Positions 7,672-16,053 are shown, counted from the stretch's first letter. The stretch: DNA of 64,000 nucleotides from Streptomyces sp. col6 (GCF_008042035.1 NZ_RDBL01000014.1:100932-164931), one strand, 5' to 3'. The notes: generated from the sequence alone by a model not told the origin. Numbers and translations are program-made.

Positions 7672-8664
7672 TCAGCCGCGGGCGCGGAGAGTCGCGCCAG
7701 GGGTCACGCCGTACAGCCCGCGGTAGGCGGCTGCGAAGCGGCCGACATGTGCGAAGCCCCAACGGGCGGCGATCCGGGTCACGCTGGACGTGGCGGGGTC
7801 GGCGGTCCGCAGATCGTCGTGCGCGCGAGTCAGGCGCACGCGGCGCAGGTAGGCGAGGGGGCTCATGCCGGCGTGCCGGCTGAAGGCGTACTGCACGGCG
7901 CGCGGGGTGACGAAGGCGGCGGCCGCGATCTCGGACAGGCCGACGGCGCGGTGGGCGTTCTCCTCGATGAACGCTTTCGCCCGGCGCAAGGTGTCCGCAT
8001 TGCCGTCCCTGCCGTCGATGCGGTGGTGCCCCTCCTGCTGCGCCGTGCTGGGGAAAGCAGTCAGGGCAACAGCGGCCAGATGCTGTGTGGCGGTGGCCAC
8101 GACGAGGGGATCCGGGGCAGGGGCCGTCAGGACCTGGTCACGCAGGAACGCGACGGTGCTGCCGAAGCGGCGGTTGGCGTCTGCGTCGAGCGCCCGGTGA
8201 CCGGTGAAGCGGACCGGTCCGGCCGGAGTGCGGGCGCCGACAGTGGCGGCCTGGTCGAGCACCGACGGATCGAACATGGTGATGGTGTAGCGCGCGGAGT
8301 GCAGAGCGCCGGTGTAGGGCCGGTCGGGAAGAGCGATGAGGAAACTCTCGCCCGGACCGTAGACGTCGTCGCGGCCGTCGGTGGTGTCCACCATGCTGCC
8401 GCTGTGCACGGTGATCAAGCAGACCCGGCCCAGTGGCTCGGCGTCGTAGGACATGGTGTAGCCGAAGGCCAGGCGGTCGACGGTCAGGCCCTCGGCAGCC
8501 GTCCGCACGATGCGCGTCCGGGTGTCGTGGGGGCGGCCGCCGATGCGCATCGGTGTGTACGCCCGCGACAGGAACTCCTCCGTCGCGGTCAGGCTGCCGC
8601 TGTCGAAACGCTCCGTCTCCACCTTCGTCTCCCGCCCGGCCTTCGGTGCGACGGCCCGCCTCAT
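7672..8664 (-). CDS. AraC family transcriptional regulator
   Basis: A ~330-residue activator. The N-terminal ~200 residues form an AraC-binding-like sensor domain, including a beta-rich segment with the ITVHSGSM stretch. The C-terminal ~105 residues contain the two helix-turn-helix motifs, ending in the family signature (RIAARWGFAHVGRFAAAYR followed by YGVTP). The frame is open to 8913, but residues upstream of ATG 8664 are low-complexity. A further GTG lies close by and no start has a strong ribosome site, so the exact N-terminus is uncertain. The gene faces the fructosamine-kinase pseudogene; its target is unknown. Confidence 0.85.
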   Translation of the reverse strand: MRRAVAPKAGRETKVETERFDSGSLTATEEFLSRAYTPMRIGGRPHDTRTRIVRTAAEGLTVDRLAFGYTMSYDAEPLGRVCLITVHSGSMVDTTDGRDDVYGPGESFLIALPDRPYTGALHSARYTITMFDPSVLDQAATVGARTPAGPVRFTGHRALDADANRRFGSTVAFLRDQVLTAPAPDPLVVATATQHLAAVALTAFPSTAQQEGHHRIDGRDGNADTLRRAKAFIEENAHRAVGLSEIAAAAFVTPRAVQYAFSRHAGMSPLAYLRRVRLTRAHDDLRTADPATSSVTRIAARWGFAHVGRFAAAYRGLYGVTPGATLRARG

Positions 8665-8905
8665 CGTACGGCGCCGTCCGGCCCGCTTCACGGCGTTGCG
8701 GAGTCGGTGCGGACCCGCGGATGCGCCGGTCCCGGAGGCCGCGGAGTTCACGAAGGACGAAAAGCGAAACGCCGGAGCCTCTGCCGCGAAGGATGGGCCG
8801 GAAGTACGGAGACGTGCGTATGTGGGATGAGGGTGGGGGCATGGGACGGACCGGGTGGCCCACTCCAGGGGTCGCCGGGACGGCTTGCACCGGAGGGGGC
8901 CCGCA

Positions 8906-9256
8906 GTGCTCACACATCACACGACTCGGCACCCCGGCGAGTGCGCCGAGATTTCGGTGGACCAGGACGCGAGAGCAGACCGCTGGGTGCTGTACGCGCG
9001 GGGGACGTTCGACGCGGTCACCACCAGCCTCCTGACGCAGGTGCTGGACCGGGCCCGGCGAGCGCGGGTTTCTCACATCGTGGTCGACTGTTCCGCCGTC
9101 ACGTTCGCGGACGTCGCCTTCTTGCGTGCGCTCCTCGGTCACTTCCGCGACCCACTGCTCGTGGTGGACGAACCATCCCCGGTCGTGCGCCGTCTTCTGG
9201 AAGTCACCGACTCCACCGGTCTCCTTCTGAGCGGGAGCGGCCCGGGGGAGACCTGA
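8906..9256 (+). CDS. STAS-domain anti-sigma factor antagonist
   Basis: A 116-residue single-domain protein of the SpoIIAA/RsbV/BldG type. Such proteins bind anti-sigma kinases and release sigma factors when unphosphorylated. The STAS fold is visible as strand WVLYARGTFD, helix TQVLDRARRA, strand SHIVVDCSAVTFAD and the following helix. Ser/Thr candidates for phosphorylation lie in the DCSAVTFAD loop. GTG at 8906 is preferred because GGAGGGGG precedes it by 6 bp; the longer frame from 8855 adds only basic residues. Its 3' end faces, 13 bp away, the gene of an anti-sigma-type ATPase on the other strand, the expected partner protein. Confidence 0.85.
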   Translation: MLTHHTTRHPGECAEISVDQDARADRWVLYARGTFDAVTTSLLTQVLDRARRARVSHIVVDCSAVTFADVAFLRALLGHFRDPLLVVDEPSPVVRRLLEVTDSTGLLLSGSGPGET

Positions 9257-9269
9257 GCGGTGCGGCGCC

Positions 9270-9686
9270 CTAGGTGAGAGGTACAGCGACGTCGATTCGT
9301 TTACCGGTGTCGGTCGAGACCACCGACAGGCGCTTCGCCAGTCGATTGACCATGGGCCAGCCAAAACCACCCGCGGTGAAGTCTCCCGGCGCGCGCAAGC
9401 GGAGGACAGGAGGAGCGGTGCTCCTGTCGGCGACCGACATGACGAGTTCGTCGCCCTCGATCCATGCGGAGAAATTCGTGAGTCCGCCTCCGTGCCGGTA
9501 GGCATTGGTGACCAGCTCCGAAGTCACCAACAGGGCGTCCGCCCAGACGACGTCGTCCCGGCTCTCCCCGTCACCGGTGAAGAAGCGGGTGCGCAGGAGG
9601 GAGTCGACCTTGTCGCGCGCTTCGGCCGGGTTCGAAGGGATCTCGGAGCCGACGGCGGCGGGAGCCCCGACAAGCTCTTCGGTCAC
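9270..9686 (-). CDS. RsbW-like anti-sigma factor / ATP-binding protein
   Basis: A 138-residue HATPase_c_2 (GHKL) protein. The N-box is in LVTSELVTNAYRHGG, a D-box-like VADRST segment follows, and the G-box is GGFGWPMVNRL. Such proteins sequester a sigma factor and can phosphorylate a STAS antagonist. It starts with GTG at 9686 with a weak GGTGAGAG site. The convergent STAS gene next to it suggests a partner-switching pair, although no sigma factor gene is visible nearby. Streptomyces encode dozens of similar stand-alone proteins, so the sigma target cannot be inferred. Confidence 0.85.
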   Translation of the reverse strand: MTEELVGAPAAVGSEIPSNPAEARDKVDSLLRTRFFTGDGESRDDVVWADALLVTSELVTNAYRHGGGLTNFSAWIEGDELVMSVADRSTAPPVLRLRAPGDFTAGGFGWPMVNRLAKRLSVVSTDTGKRIDVAVPLT

Positions 9687-10087
9687 GCTCTCACCACCGC
9701 CCGTCAGCCGTTACGTCGTCGTGCACCCGCCTGCCCACTGATCGAGGACTTATACCGACGTGCGGCTGTCGGCGGGACTTTCCGGACACGGCCCAGGCGC
9801 ACCGCTACGAAACACAGGCAGTCCGCCTGCCGCGAGTCGAGCGCTCATGTCACGCAGCAGCCCCTGGCCCGACCCGCCGGCCGCGGTGAGCATTTCCTCG
9901 AAGATCCGCAGACGACGGAGGGGCCACGTCACCTCGGTCGTGGACTCCAGTAGGGTCCTACGAGCCGGCCGGCCGTCCGGATTTCTCTGCTGTGCGGGTT
10001 GCTCCTCTGCTGGAGGCGACCACGCACCCATTCCGAATCGATCGGTATGCTCGTGATGCTGCTGATCGGTCGAGTTGCGAGGGTCGC
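9687..10087. other. 400-bp region without a confident gene
   Basis: The stretch is less G+C-biased than its surroundings. On the minus strand a frame from 10112 to 9750 is open and contains a helical-looking segment (WPLRRLRIFEEMLTAAGG) that could be a gene fragment. Its N-terminal third is low-quality and it overlaps the start of the next plus-strand gene, so I do not call it. Confidence 0.4.
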
Positions 10088-10909
10088 ATGCGGGACCTGC
10101 TCTATCTTTCACAACCGAAACTCCGGCATTTCCATGGTGGTCCGGAGAGTCCCCTCGGGAGCCGTTCCTTCGAGGTTGAGACGACGGCGTTCGGTGTCGG
10201 GGGCCGCGTTGCAGTCGGGGAGTCCGGCTCGGCCGGTTCCGGTGAGTCCGAGGGTCCCGATCTGGAAACGGCGATCACGCATCTCGCGAAGACATGCACG
10301 GCGCACACGGCGGTCCCGGCCTCGTGTCGTTCCGTAGGAGCGTATGAGTGGATGGAGTTCTCGGGCCCGTTTCACCGAGGCCCCCGCCTCCGGGACTGGG
10401 GTCTGCACGACAAGGGGGTGTACACCTTCACGTCGCACGAGAACCCCTTGCTGTGCCCCGGGTTCACAGGAGAATCCGAGTGTTCTGGCGTCGAGGTGTT
10501 GCTCTGCGGGTCTGCGCGGCATGTCATCGGGGAGGAAGACCAACCCCGGACTCGGATGGGATCCGGATCGGACTGGCTGCACGACATGGCTGCCGAGTTG
10601 GTGGGCATGGAGGAACGTGGTGAGACAGCTCTTCCCGAATCCCTGGCACGCACTCCGCGAGGAGTGCAGGAGTACGCGGCCAGAGTGGCCCACGACATGA
10701 TGGTCTCTTGGCGACAAGGACCCGTTCACGTGCACGGCCACGCCCGAGTCCTGTGCAATTTCGAAGCGGTGGACGGGCAGCACCGGCTGATCGTGGCGAC
10801 CCCATTGTACGTTGAGATTGCCCCACCTCCGCGGGAGGGCGCCTTGGTGCCGCAACCCGCGCGGCGCCGATGGCCCCGGAAGTTCCGGGTCTACCCGCCG
10901 GCGCGTTGA
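10088..10909 (+). CDS. conserved hypothetical protein of unknown function
   Basis: A 273-residue protein that I cannot assign. It begins MRDLLYLSQPKLRHFHGG and contains a conserved-looking core with RGPRLRDWGLHDKGVYTFTS (around residue 105) and a later SDWLHDMAAELVGMEERG segment. The C-terminus is basic. There is no signal peptide or membrane helix, so it is probably cytoplasmic. The start with YLSxxKL is reminiscent of the DUF7019-like proteins of actinomycetes, but this is a weak resemblance. The frame is open 32 codons upstream; ATG 10088 is chosen because the protein-like sequence starts there. Codon bias is weaker than in neighbouring genes, hinting at an accessory origin. Confidence 0.65.
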   Translation: MRDLLYLSQPKLRHFHGGPESPLGSRSFEVETTAFGVGGRVAVGESGSAGSGESEGPDLETAITHLAKTCTAHTAVPASCRSVGAYEWMEFSGPFHRGPRLRDWGLHDKGVYTFTSHENPLLCPGFTGESECSGVEVLLCGSARHVIGEEDQPRTRMGSGSDWLHDMAAELVGMEERGETALPESLARTPRGVQEYAARVAHDMMVSWRQGPVHVHGHARVLCNFEAVDGQHRLIVATPLYVEIAPPPREGALVPQPARRRWPRKFRVYPPAR

Positions 10910-11699
10910 TTCGGATCCTGTGCCACCCGCCCGTGCCCGCTCGCCATCGAGCGCCAGTCAGCGCCCGGGTCACGCCCCCGGAAGGCCCGCGGTCCGCTGC
11001 GAGACGACGGCACAGCGCCGCGAACGGGACGACGGCGCGAGACGGGCAATTCCCGGACGCCGCGAATGCCGTTGTGAAACCCAGGAGTGTCTTCGGCCGG
11101 ATCTGCCGTATGGCACGACGGGTACCGCTCCTCGAAGTCGGCCACATCGACAACCATGCTGCAGGTGGACGCGACTACCCCAGCGCGATCATTGCCCTCT
11201 GCCCTGCCAACAAGACTCGTGGCGCAGACCGGGATGAGCTGAAGGAGCGGCTCCGGACGGTGGCTCCGCGGCGTCACCCAAGCGCTGCGCGGCAAGGGCC
11301 GGGATGAAGCCGGCTACCCGGGGCCCGCGCACCTCCGACAGCTGAAAGCCACGACGTGTCTCCCGGTAAGCCATCAGGGTGACCGCGCCCCCGCGATGGT
11401 CCCCTCGGGAGCAGGAGCTCGTGGGCATCAGGCTTCGGGGCGCTCATGGTGTGACGGCGATCACGAGGGCTCCCGGCGGGGGGCTACGTAAGATTGCGTG
11501 GGCGCCGGGATGGGGGGCGGGGGAGCGTGCGGGCAACCCCGAACGTCGCCTGATGAGGCGCCAGGAAGCGGCAAGCGGTCAGCATGAGTCCTGAAGAACC
11601 TGAAGAATGCTGCCCGGACATGCTACTCGTTGTAGAGTGGCCAACCAGCCCTTGACCTGCGGATACGCAGGCAGGGAGCCTGAGCCCAGGAGTACCTCG
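10910..11699. other. 790-bp region without a recognisable gene
   Basis: Several frames of 70-145 codons are open on both strands, but their products are Arg/Pro/Ser-rich and none shows a domain, a good ribosome site or a consistent codon bias. The last ~60 bp are the leader of panD. The region may contain decayed sequence. Confidence 0.5.
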
Positions 11700-12125
11700 A
11701 TGATACGAACGATGTTCAAGTCCAAGATTCACCGTGCCACCGTCACCCAGGCCGACCTGCACTACGTGGGTTCGGTCACCATCGACGCCGAGTTGATGGA
11801 GGCCGCGGATCTGCTGCCCGGTGAGCTGGTGCACATCGTGGACATCGACAACGGTGCCCGGCTGGAGACGTACGTCATCGAGGGCGAGCGCGGTTCCGGT
11901 GTGATCGGGATCAACGGTGCGGCCGCCCACCTCGTGCACCCGGGTGACCTGGTCATCCTCATCAGCTATGCCCAGGTCGAGGATGCCGAGGCGCGCGCCC
12001 TCGTCCCGCGTATCGTGCACGTCGACGCGGACAACCGCATCGTCGCACTCGGTGCCGACGCCTCCGCGCCCGTGCCGGGCAGTGACACCGAGCGCAGCCC
12101 GCACGCGGTGCCCGCGGCGCGCTGA
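11700..12125 (+). CDS. panD: aspartate 1-decarboxylase (pyruvoyl enzyme)
   Basis: A 141-residue proenzyme that makes beta-alanine for pantothenate and coenzyme A. The self-cleavage site is Gly24-Ser25 in HYVGSVTID; Ser25 becomes the pyruvoyl group. Other family features are Lys9 (SKIHRATV), Arg54 and the INGAAAHL and GDLVILISY segments. AGGAG precedes ATG 11700. The last ~25 residues form a polar tail, common in actinobacterial PanD. It is not next to panB/panC; instead a small GNAT acetyltransferase follows 30 bp downstream, probably in the same transcript. Confidence 0.97.
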   Translation: MIRTMFKSKIHRATVTQADLHYVGSVTIDAELMEAADLLPGELVHIVDIDNGARLETYVIEGERGSGVIGINGAAAHLVHPGDLVILISYAQVEDAEARALVPRIVHVDADNRIVALGADASAPVPGSDTERSPHAVPAAR

Positions 12126-12155
12126 GGCGGCTCGTCCAGCAAGGGAGCAATCCGC

Positions 12156-12509
12156 ATGGCAGAGCAGACCGGGCCCGAGATCCGTGACGACCGGGCGGCC
12201 GGCCGGCTGTCCGCGTTCGAGGACGGCGAGGCCGTCGGGGTCATCGCGTACTTCGTGATGGACGGTGAGCCCGCCGGGCTTGTCGCCGTCCACACCGTCG
12301 TCGAGCCCGGACACGAGGGCAAGGGCATCGGAGGTGCCCTGGTCAGGGAGTTCTACGCCATGGCGGGGCGCGAGGGAGTGCCGGTCGTTCCGCTGTGCCC
12401 GTACGCCGCCAAGTGGGCCTCGCGCCATCCCGACGAGGCCCCCGAGGCGCCGGACGCCCTGGTTGAGCGCGCCAAGACACAGCTCGCCTCGCACCCCGAG
12501 CTGTACTGA
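12156..12509 (+). CDS. small GNAT-family (YjdJ-type) N-acetyltransferase
   Basis: A 117-residue single-domain protein. The acetyl-CoA-binding loop is HEGKGIGGALVREF (about residues 50-63), preceded by strand GLVAVHTVVEPG. The C-terminal CPYAAKWASRHPD motif is typical of the short YjdJ-like subgroup. AAGGGAG precedes ATG 12156. It lies 30 bp after panD and 20 bp before the racemase-like gene. In enterobacteria a GNAT protein (PanZ) matures PanD, but this protein is of a different subgroup and actinobacterial PanD is thought to self-process, so a functional link is only a hypothesis. Confidence 0.85.
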   Translation: MAEQTGPEIRDDRAAGRLSAFEDGEAVGVIAYFVMDGEPAGLVAVHTVVEPGHEGKGIGGALVREFYAMAGREGVPVVPLCPYAAKWASRHPDEAPEAPDALVERAKTQLASHPELY

Positions 12510-12529
12510 GCCGGAAGGACGTGTCCGCC

Positions 12530-13168
12530 GTGACGCTCGCGCTGCTGCACACCTCGCCGGTCCATGTCCCGGTCTTCGACGCTCTGCGCGACGCCGACCA
12601 CCCGGGGACCGTCCTGCGTCATCTCGTACACGAGGAGCTGCTGACCAGGGCGGCGGAGCTGGGGCCCGAGGCGGTGGGGGACGACGTGGAGTCGCTGATC
12701 GCGGGGCTCGCCGCCGAAGGGGCGGACGCCGTGCTCTGCACCTGTTCGACGATCGGTGCCGTGGCCGAGTCCGCCGGGGTCGCCCTCGGCATCCCGGTCC
12801 TGCGCGTCGACCGGCCCATGGCCGCGGCGGCCGTCCGTGCGGGACGGGTCACCGTCCTGGCCGCCCTCGCCTCCACCCTGGAGCCGACCCGCGCGCTTCT
12901 CGCCGAGGAGGCGGGTGTGGCCGGCCTGCCCGGAGCGGATGTACGCACCGTGCTGGTGGAGGGGGCCTGGGAACGCTTCGTGGCCGGTGACCAGGAGGGC
13001 TTCCTGGACCTTGTGGCCGCCGCTGCCGACGCGGTGGGCGACGCGGACGTCATCGTGCTCGCCCAGGGCTCCATGGCGGGTGCGGCCGAGCGCACGACGA
13101 CCGCGATCCAGGTGCTGTCCAGCCCCCGCCGCGGGCTGGCCGCCGCGGTGGCGGCGGCGGGGCGCTGA
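12530..13168 (+). CDS. Asp/Glu racemase-superfamily protein
   Basis: A ~212-residue protein with two alpha/beta half-domains. The first active-site-like cysteine is in LCTCSTIGAVAES (about residue 68). The equivalent position of the second half (VLAQGSMAGA) has Gln-Gly-Ser instead of a Cys, so a classical two-cysteine racemase mechanism is unlikely. Maleate isomerase- or hydantoin-racemase-like chemistry, or a non-catalytic role, is possible. Two GTG starts exist: 12530 leaves an 11-bp gap after GGAAGG, while 12521 is only 2 bp away, so I prefer 12530. It forms the third gene of the panD run. Confidence 0.75.
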   Translation: MTLALLHTSPVHVPVFDALRDADHPGTVLRHLVHEELLTRAAELGPEAVGDDVESLIAGLAAEGADAVLCTCSTIGAVAESAGVALGIPVLRVDRPMAAAAVRAGRVTVLAALASTLEPTRALLAEEAGVAGLPGADVRTVLVEGAWERFVAGDQEGFLDLVAAAADAVGDADVIVLAQGSMAGAAERTTTAIQVLSSPRRGLAAAVAAAGR

Positions 13169-13338
13169 AGGGGCGGTCGGAGCGCTGAGTGACGGCCGTC
13201 GCCGGGCGGGCCCGGCTGTCGCCCGAACCGGTCGTCCGGGCGGCGTTCCTTCGTTCGTACGTGTGGGCTCGCCGGGCGCGGGCAGCCGCTCCGGGAGACG
13301 GTGGAAGAGAGATCCACCCCGATCGTTGGGAGCCCGAG

Positions 13339-13554
13339 ATGACTCATCCGTTCCCCGACCCCGTGCCGCCGGGGCCGACCCCGGGTCCGCTGCCGGAGCC
13401 GACGCCGCCCGCGCCGACCCCGCCGGCGCCCACGCCCCCGGCGCCGAATCCGCCGGCACCGCCCGGCCCCGCGCCCGATCCGATCCCGCAGCCGCCCTCG
13501 CCGAACCCCGACCCGGTGCCGCCGCCCGAGCCGGAGCCGTCACCCGTGGGCTGA
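13339..13554 (+). CDS. small proline-rich protein
   Basis: A 71-residue low-complexity product made almost entirely of Pro with Thr, Ala, Gly, Glu and Asp in PTPPAP-like repeats. There is no signal peptide, cysteine or aromatic core. It has an ATG with GGGAG 6 bp upstream, and the coding frame ends cleanly before the convergent regulator gene. It could be a genuine small disordered protein or merely an open GC-rich repeat; I cannot decide from sequence. Confidence 0.45.
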   Translation: MTHPFPDPVPPGPTPGPLPEPTPPAPTPPAPTPPAPNPPAPPGPAPDPIPQPPSPNPDPVPPPEPEPSPVG

Positions 13555-13568
13555 CCGGGGGCGCGCGG

Positions 13569-14003
13569 TCAGCCGGCGGCCAGCATCGCGTCGGCCCGCG
13601 CCGTCACCTCGGTCAGGATCCGGCCCGCGGCGGCCAGGTCGTCGGCCGGCAGGTCCCCGTACAGGGCTGCCGCGATGTCGGCGACGCCGGCCTTGTACGA
13701 CTGGACCAGCGCGTCGCCCGCGGGAGTGAGCGCCAGCAGGTCCGCGGGCCGCTCCTCCAGCAGCCCGGCGGACGTCAGCGCCGTGACGGTGGCCTCCGCC
13801 GCCGGGAGGCCGAGCTTCACCGCGCCGGTGAGACGCCCGGTCAGCGCGCCGCGTTCGATGGTGCCGCCCGCGGCTTCGGCGGCGTTGAGTGCCAGGGCCT
13901 CGTTGAAGGTGGTGCCCCGGGGCAGGAGCCGTTCGGCGAGGGCGCGGGTGGCGTAGTGGGCCATGCCGATGACCTGGCCGTTGACTGCGGGTGCGGTAGC
14001 CAT
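13569..14003 (-). CDS. MarR-like winged-helix protein, second gene of a tandem pair
   Basis: A 144-residue protein. Helices around AHYATRALAERLL and FNEALALNAAEAAG are followed by a winged-helix core (LTGAVKLGLPAAEATVTALTSAGLLEE, then a LALTPAGDAL wing). The order resembles MarR regulators without the classical DxR wing. ATG at 14003 lies 2 bp after the stop of the upstream MarR gene, whose last codons supply the GAGGAG ribosome site, so translation is coupled. It may dimerise with, or act beside, that regulator. Confidence 0.7.
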   Translation of the reverse strand: MATAPAVNGQVIGMAHYATRALAERLLPRGTTFNEALALNAAEAAGGTIERGALTGRLTGAVKLGLPAAEATVTALTSAGLLEERPADLLALTPAGDALVQSYKAGVADIAAALYGDLPADDLAAAGRILTEVTARADAMLAAG

Positions 14004-14005
14004 GA

Positions 14006-14476
14006 TTACTCCTCGCGGGAAACAGGGGGAACGGGCACATCGAGCAGGGCCGTCAGCGCCTCGGTGAACGCCTCGGTACCGGCGCCGCCGATACCGCCCA
14101 GAGGGGCGAGCAGCCCGTCGACGAGTTGCCGGACCACCGTGACCGCGCGGCCGGTCGTCTCGCGGCCCTTCTCGGTCAGGGACAGCAGGACCGCCCGGCT
14201 GTCCGCCGGGTCGGTGGTCCGTTCGACGAGCCCGGCGGATTCCAGGGCGCGGGCCAGCTTCGAGACGTAGAGCGCTTCGAGTCCGGTGTGGTCCGCCAGG
14301 GCGCGCTGACTCGGCCGCAGCCCCGCGTGTTCCATCCCCGACAGGGAAGCGACCAGCGAATACTGCGCGTGCGTCAGGCCGAGCGGGGCCAGGCCCCGGT
14401 CGATGGCCACCCGCCATTTCATGGACAGGCGCCAGACCAGGAAGCCCGGGGTCGCGCCCTCGATCGCGTTGCTCAT
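14006..14476 (-). CDS. MarR family transcriptional regulator
   Basis: A 156-residue regulator with the full MarR fold: helix-turn-helix SQRALADHTGLEALYVSKLARALE and the wing with the DPADSRAVLLSLTEKG signature. ATG 14476 is preferred over a frame extension to 14488. Directly upstream lies a double direct repeat (14490-14515) suited to autoregulation. It is the first gene of a two-gene regulator operon; no exporter is attached, so its regulated target is unknown. Confidence 0.88.
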   Translation of the reverse strand: MSNAIEGATPGFLVWRLSMKWRVAIDRGLAPLGLTHAQYSLVASLSGMEHAGLRPSQRALADHTGLEALYVSKLARALESAGLVERTTDPADSRAVLLSLTEKGRETTGRAVTVVRQLVDGLLAPLGGIGGAGTEAFTEALTALLDVPVPPVSREE

Positions 14477-14489
14477 GACGAATACCATA

Positions 14490-14515
14490 CATGGCTACTA
14501 TGTCCATGGCTACTA
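14490..14515. promoter_or_regulatory. direct repeats upstream of the MarR operon
   Basis: CATGGCTACTA occurs twice, at 14490-14500 and 14505-14515, with a 15-bp period, immediately upstream of the MarR start codon. On the minus strand a TATGGT hexamer in the same place could be a -10 box. This is a candidate operator. Confidence 0.45.
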
Positions 14516-14553
14516 AATTCGGCGAGGTCATGGAGGCCCGAAGGCCCGCTGTC

Positions 14554-15930
14554 TCAGTCCCGCAGATCCAGCAGGGCGTCGACGTGCGCGAGACCGCTCT
14601 CGGCGGAGACGGAGTCCAGCGACTGGGCGTCCCGCACCGGCGCGAACCGCACCGCCGGCTCCTCGCGCCCGCTTGTGGCGGCGACGTCGAACCCGTACAC
14701 CGCCGGGCGCGGCAGACTGTTGTACGACCACGGCGTGGAGAAGTAGTACGCCCCCGTGTCGTACAGCACCACGTAGTCGCCCGCCCGCAGCTCGGGCAGT
14801 TCCCGCGCGTGCGCGACGACGTCCCCGGCGAAGCAGCACGGCCCCGCGACGTCCTGGACCACCAGGGGCCGGTCCAGGGGCCGCCCATCGGCGTCGAAAG
14901 TGCCGACCCGCAGCGGCCAGGCGTCGGGCATGAACACCGTACGGGTGGCGGTCTGGGCGCCCGCGTGGGTCAGCGCGATACGGCGGCCGCCCGCGTCCTT
15001 CGTGTACTCGACCAGCGCGCCGATGAAGCCGTTCTTCGCGAGCAGGGACCGGCCGAACTCGGTGACCAGTTCGTACCGGCCGTCGAAGAGGCCGGGCACG
15101 GCGGCCCGCAGCGCCCCGGCGTAGGCGGCGAAGGTGGGACGCACCTCGTCGTCGTCGAAGTTGACCGGGAGGCCGCCGCCGATGTCGAGCCCGGTGATCT
15201 GCCGGCGGCCCAGCGTCTCGTTGATCTCCTCGGCCAGCCGGTACGTCTCGCCGATCCCGGCCGCGATCAGCTCCAATGAGCAGCCCTGCGAACCGACATG
15301 GGCGTGCAGCCGGGTCAGCCAGGGGTACGCGGCGAAGGTCTTCACCACCTGTTCGCGCGCGCCGGGGTCGCGCAGCGCCACGCCGAACTTCGACGTGGCC
15401 GTGGCCGTGCTCATCGCTCCGATGGAGCCGCCGCCGACCTGCGGGTTGACCCGGAGGCCGATGGCGGACACCGCGTCCGCCGGCCGCAGCGAGGCGATCC
15501 GGGCCACCTCGTCGAGGTTGTCGGCGTTGATCGCCACGCCCACGGCCAGGGCACGGCGGATCTCCTCACGCGTCTTGGCGGGGGAGTCCAGGACGATCTT
15601 CGACGGCGCGAACCCCGCGTCCAGCGCGAGCCGCAGCTCACCGGGGCTCGCGACCTCGCAGCCCATGCCGCACCTGGCCAGCAGCCGCAGCACGGGCACC
15701 AGCGAGGACGCCTTCGCGGCGAACGTGTGCAGCACGGCGGGCACCCCGGGGAACGCCTCGTGCAGGGCGGCGACCGACGCGCGTACGCCGTCCGTGTCGA
15801 TGAAGCCGACGACCGGGCTCGACTCGCCGAGCAGGCCGGCGGCCACGGCGTGGCGGACGACCGCCGCGACACGCGCGGACGGGGCCGAGGCGGAGGGGAT
15901 CGGGGCGGCGGAGGGCGAGGAGAGGCTCAT
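14554..15930 (-). CDS. fold-type III PLP-dependent decarboxylase (DAP/Orn decarboxylase-like)
   Basis: A 458-residue enzyme with an alanine-racemase-like barrel followed by a beta domain, as in diaminopimelate and ornithine decarboxylases. The PLP lysine is in VLHTFAAKASSL (about residue 71), a glycine-rich phosphate site is LDIGGGLPVNF, and the substrate-side loop is CCFAGDVV. The usual diaminopimelate-binding signature is not complete, so the substrate may be another basic or D-amino acid. ATG 15930 is preferred over a TTG 51 bp upstream; neither has a strong ribosome site. The gene follows the chimeric regulator on the same strand after a gap of about 120 bp. Confidence 0.85.
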   Translation of the reverse strand: MSLSSPSAAPIPSASAPSARVAAVVRHAVAAGLLGESSPVVGFIDTDGVRASVAALHEAFPGVPAVLHTFAAKASSLVPVLRLLARCGMGCEVASPGELRLALDAGFAPSKIVLDSPAKTREEIRRALAVGVAINADNLDEVARIASLRPADAVSAIGLRVNPQVGGGSIGAMSTATATSKFGVALRDPGAREQVVKTFAAYPWLTRLHAHVGSQGCSLELIAAGIGETYRLAEEINETLGRRQITGLDIGGGLPVNFDDDEVRPTFAAYAGALRAAVPGLFDGRYELVTEFGRSLLAKNGFIGALVEYTKDAGGRRIALTHAGAQTATRTVFMPDAWPLRVGTFDADGRPLDRPLVVQDVAGPCCFAGDVVAHARELPELRAGDYVVLYDTGAYYFSTPWSYNSLPRPAVYGFDVAATSGREEPAVRFAPVRDAQSLDSVSAESGLAHVDALLDLRD

Positions 15931-16053
15931 GGAGCCAGAGTCGGTGATGGGTGCCCCCGAGGTCTCTGTCGGGACGGCCAAGAACGGTGAGCCTGTTTGT
16001 CGGTCCGGCCAAGAGCTGTGGATGGGCGCGCTGCCGTACGGTCAGACCGCAAC

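Noticed and set aside
9750..10112. A 120-codon minus-strand frame with a helical segment
   Set aside because: It overlaps the start of the next gene, has no ribosome site and only a short natural-looking stretch; it may be a fragment but cannot be supported.
10870..11307. Overlapping 130-145 codon frames on both strands before panD
   Set aside because: No domain, no ribosome site and no consistent codon bias in any of them.
13339..13554. PTPPAP-like repeats as a CRISPR or tandem repeat array
   Set aside because: The period is short and irregular and encodes a proline-rich peptide; there are no spacers.
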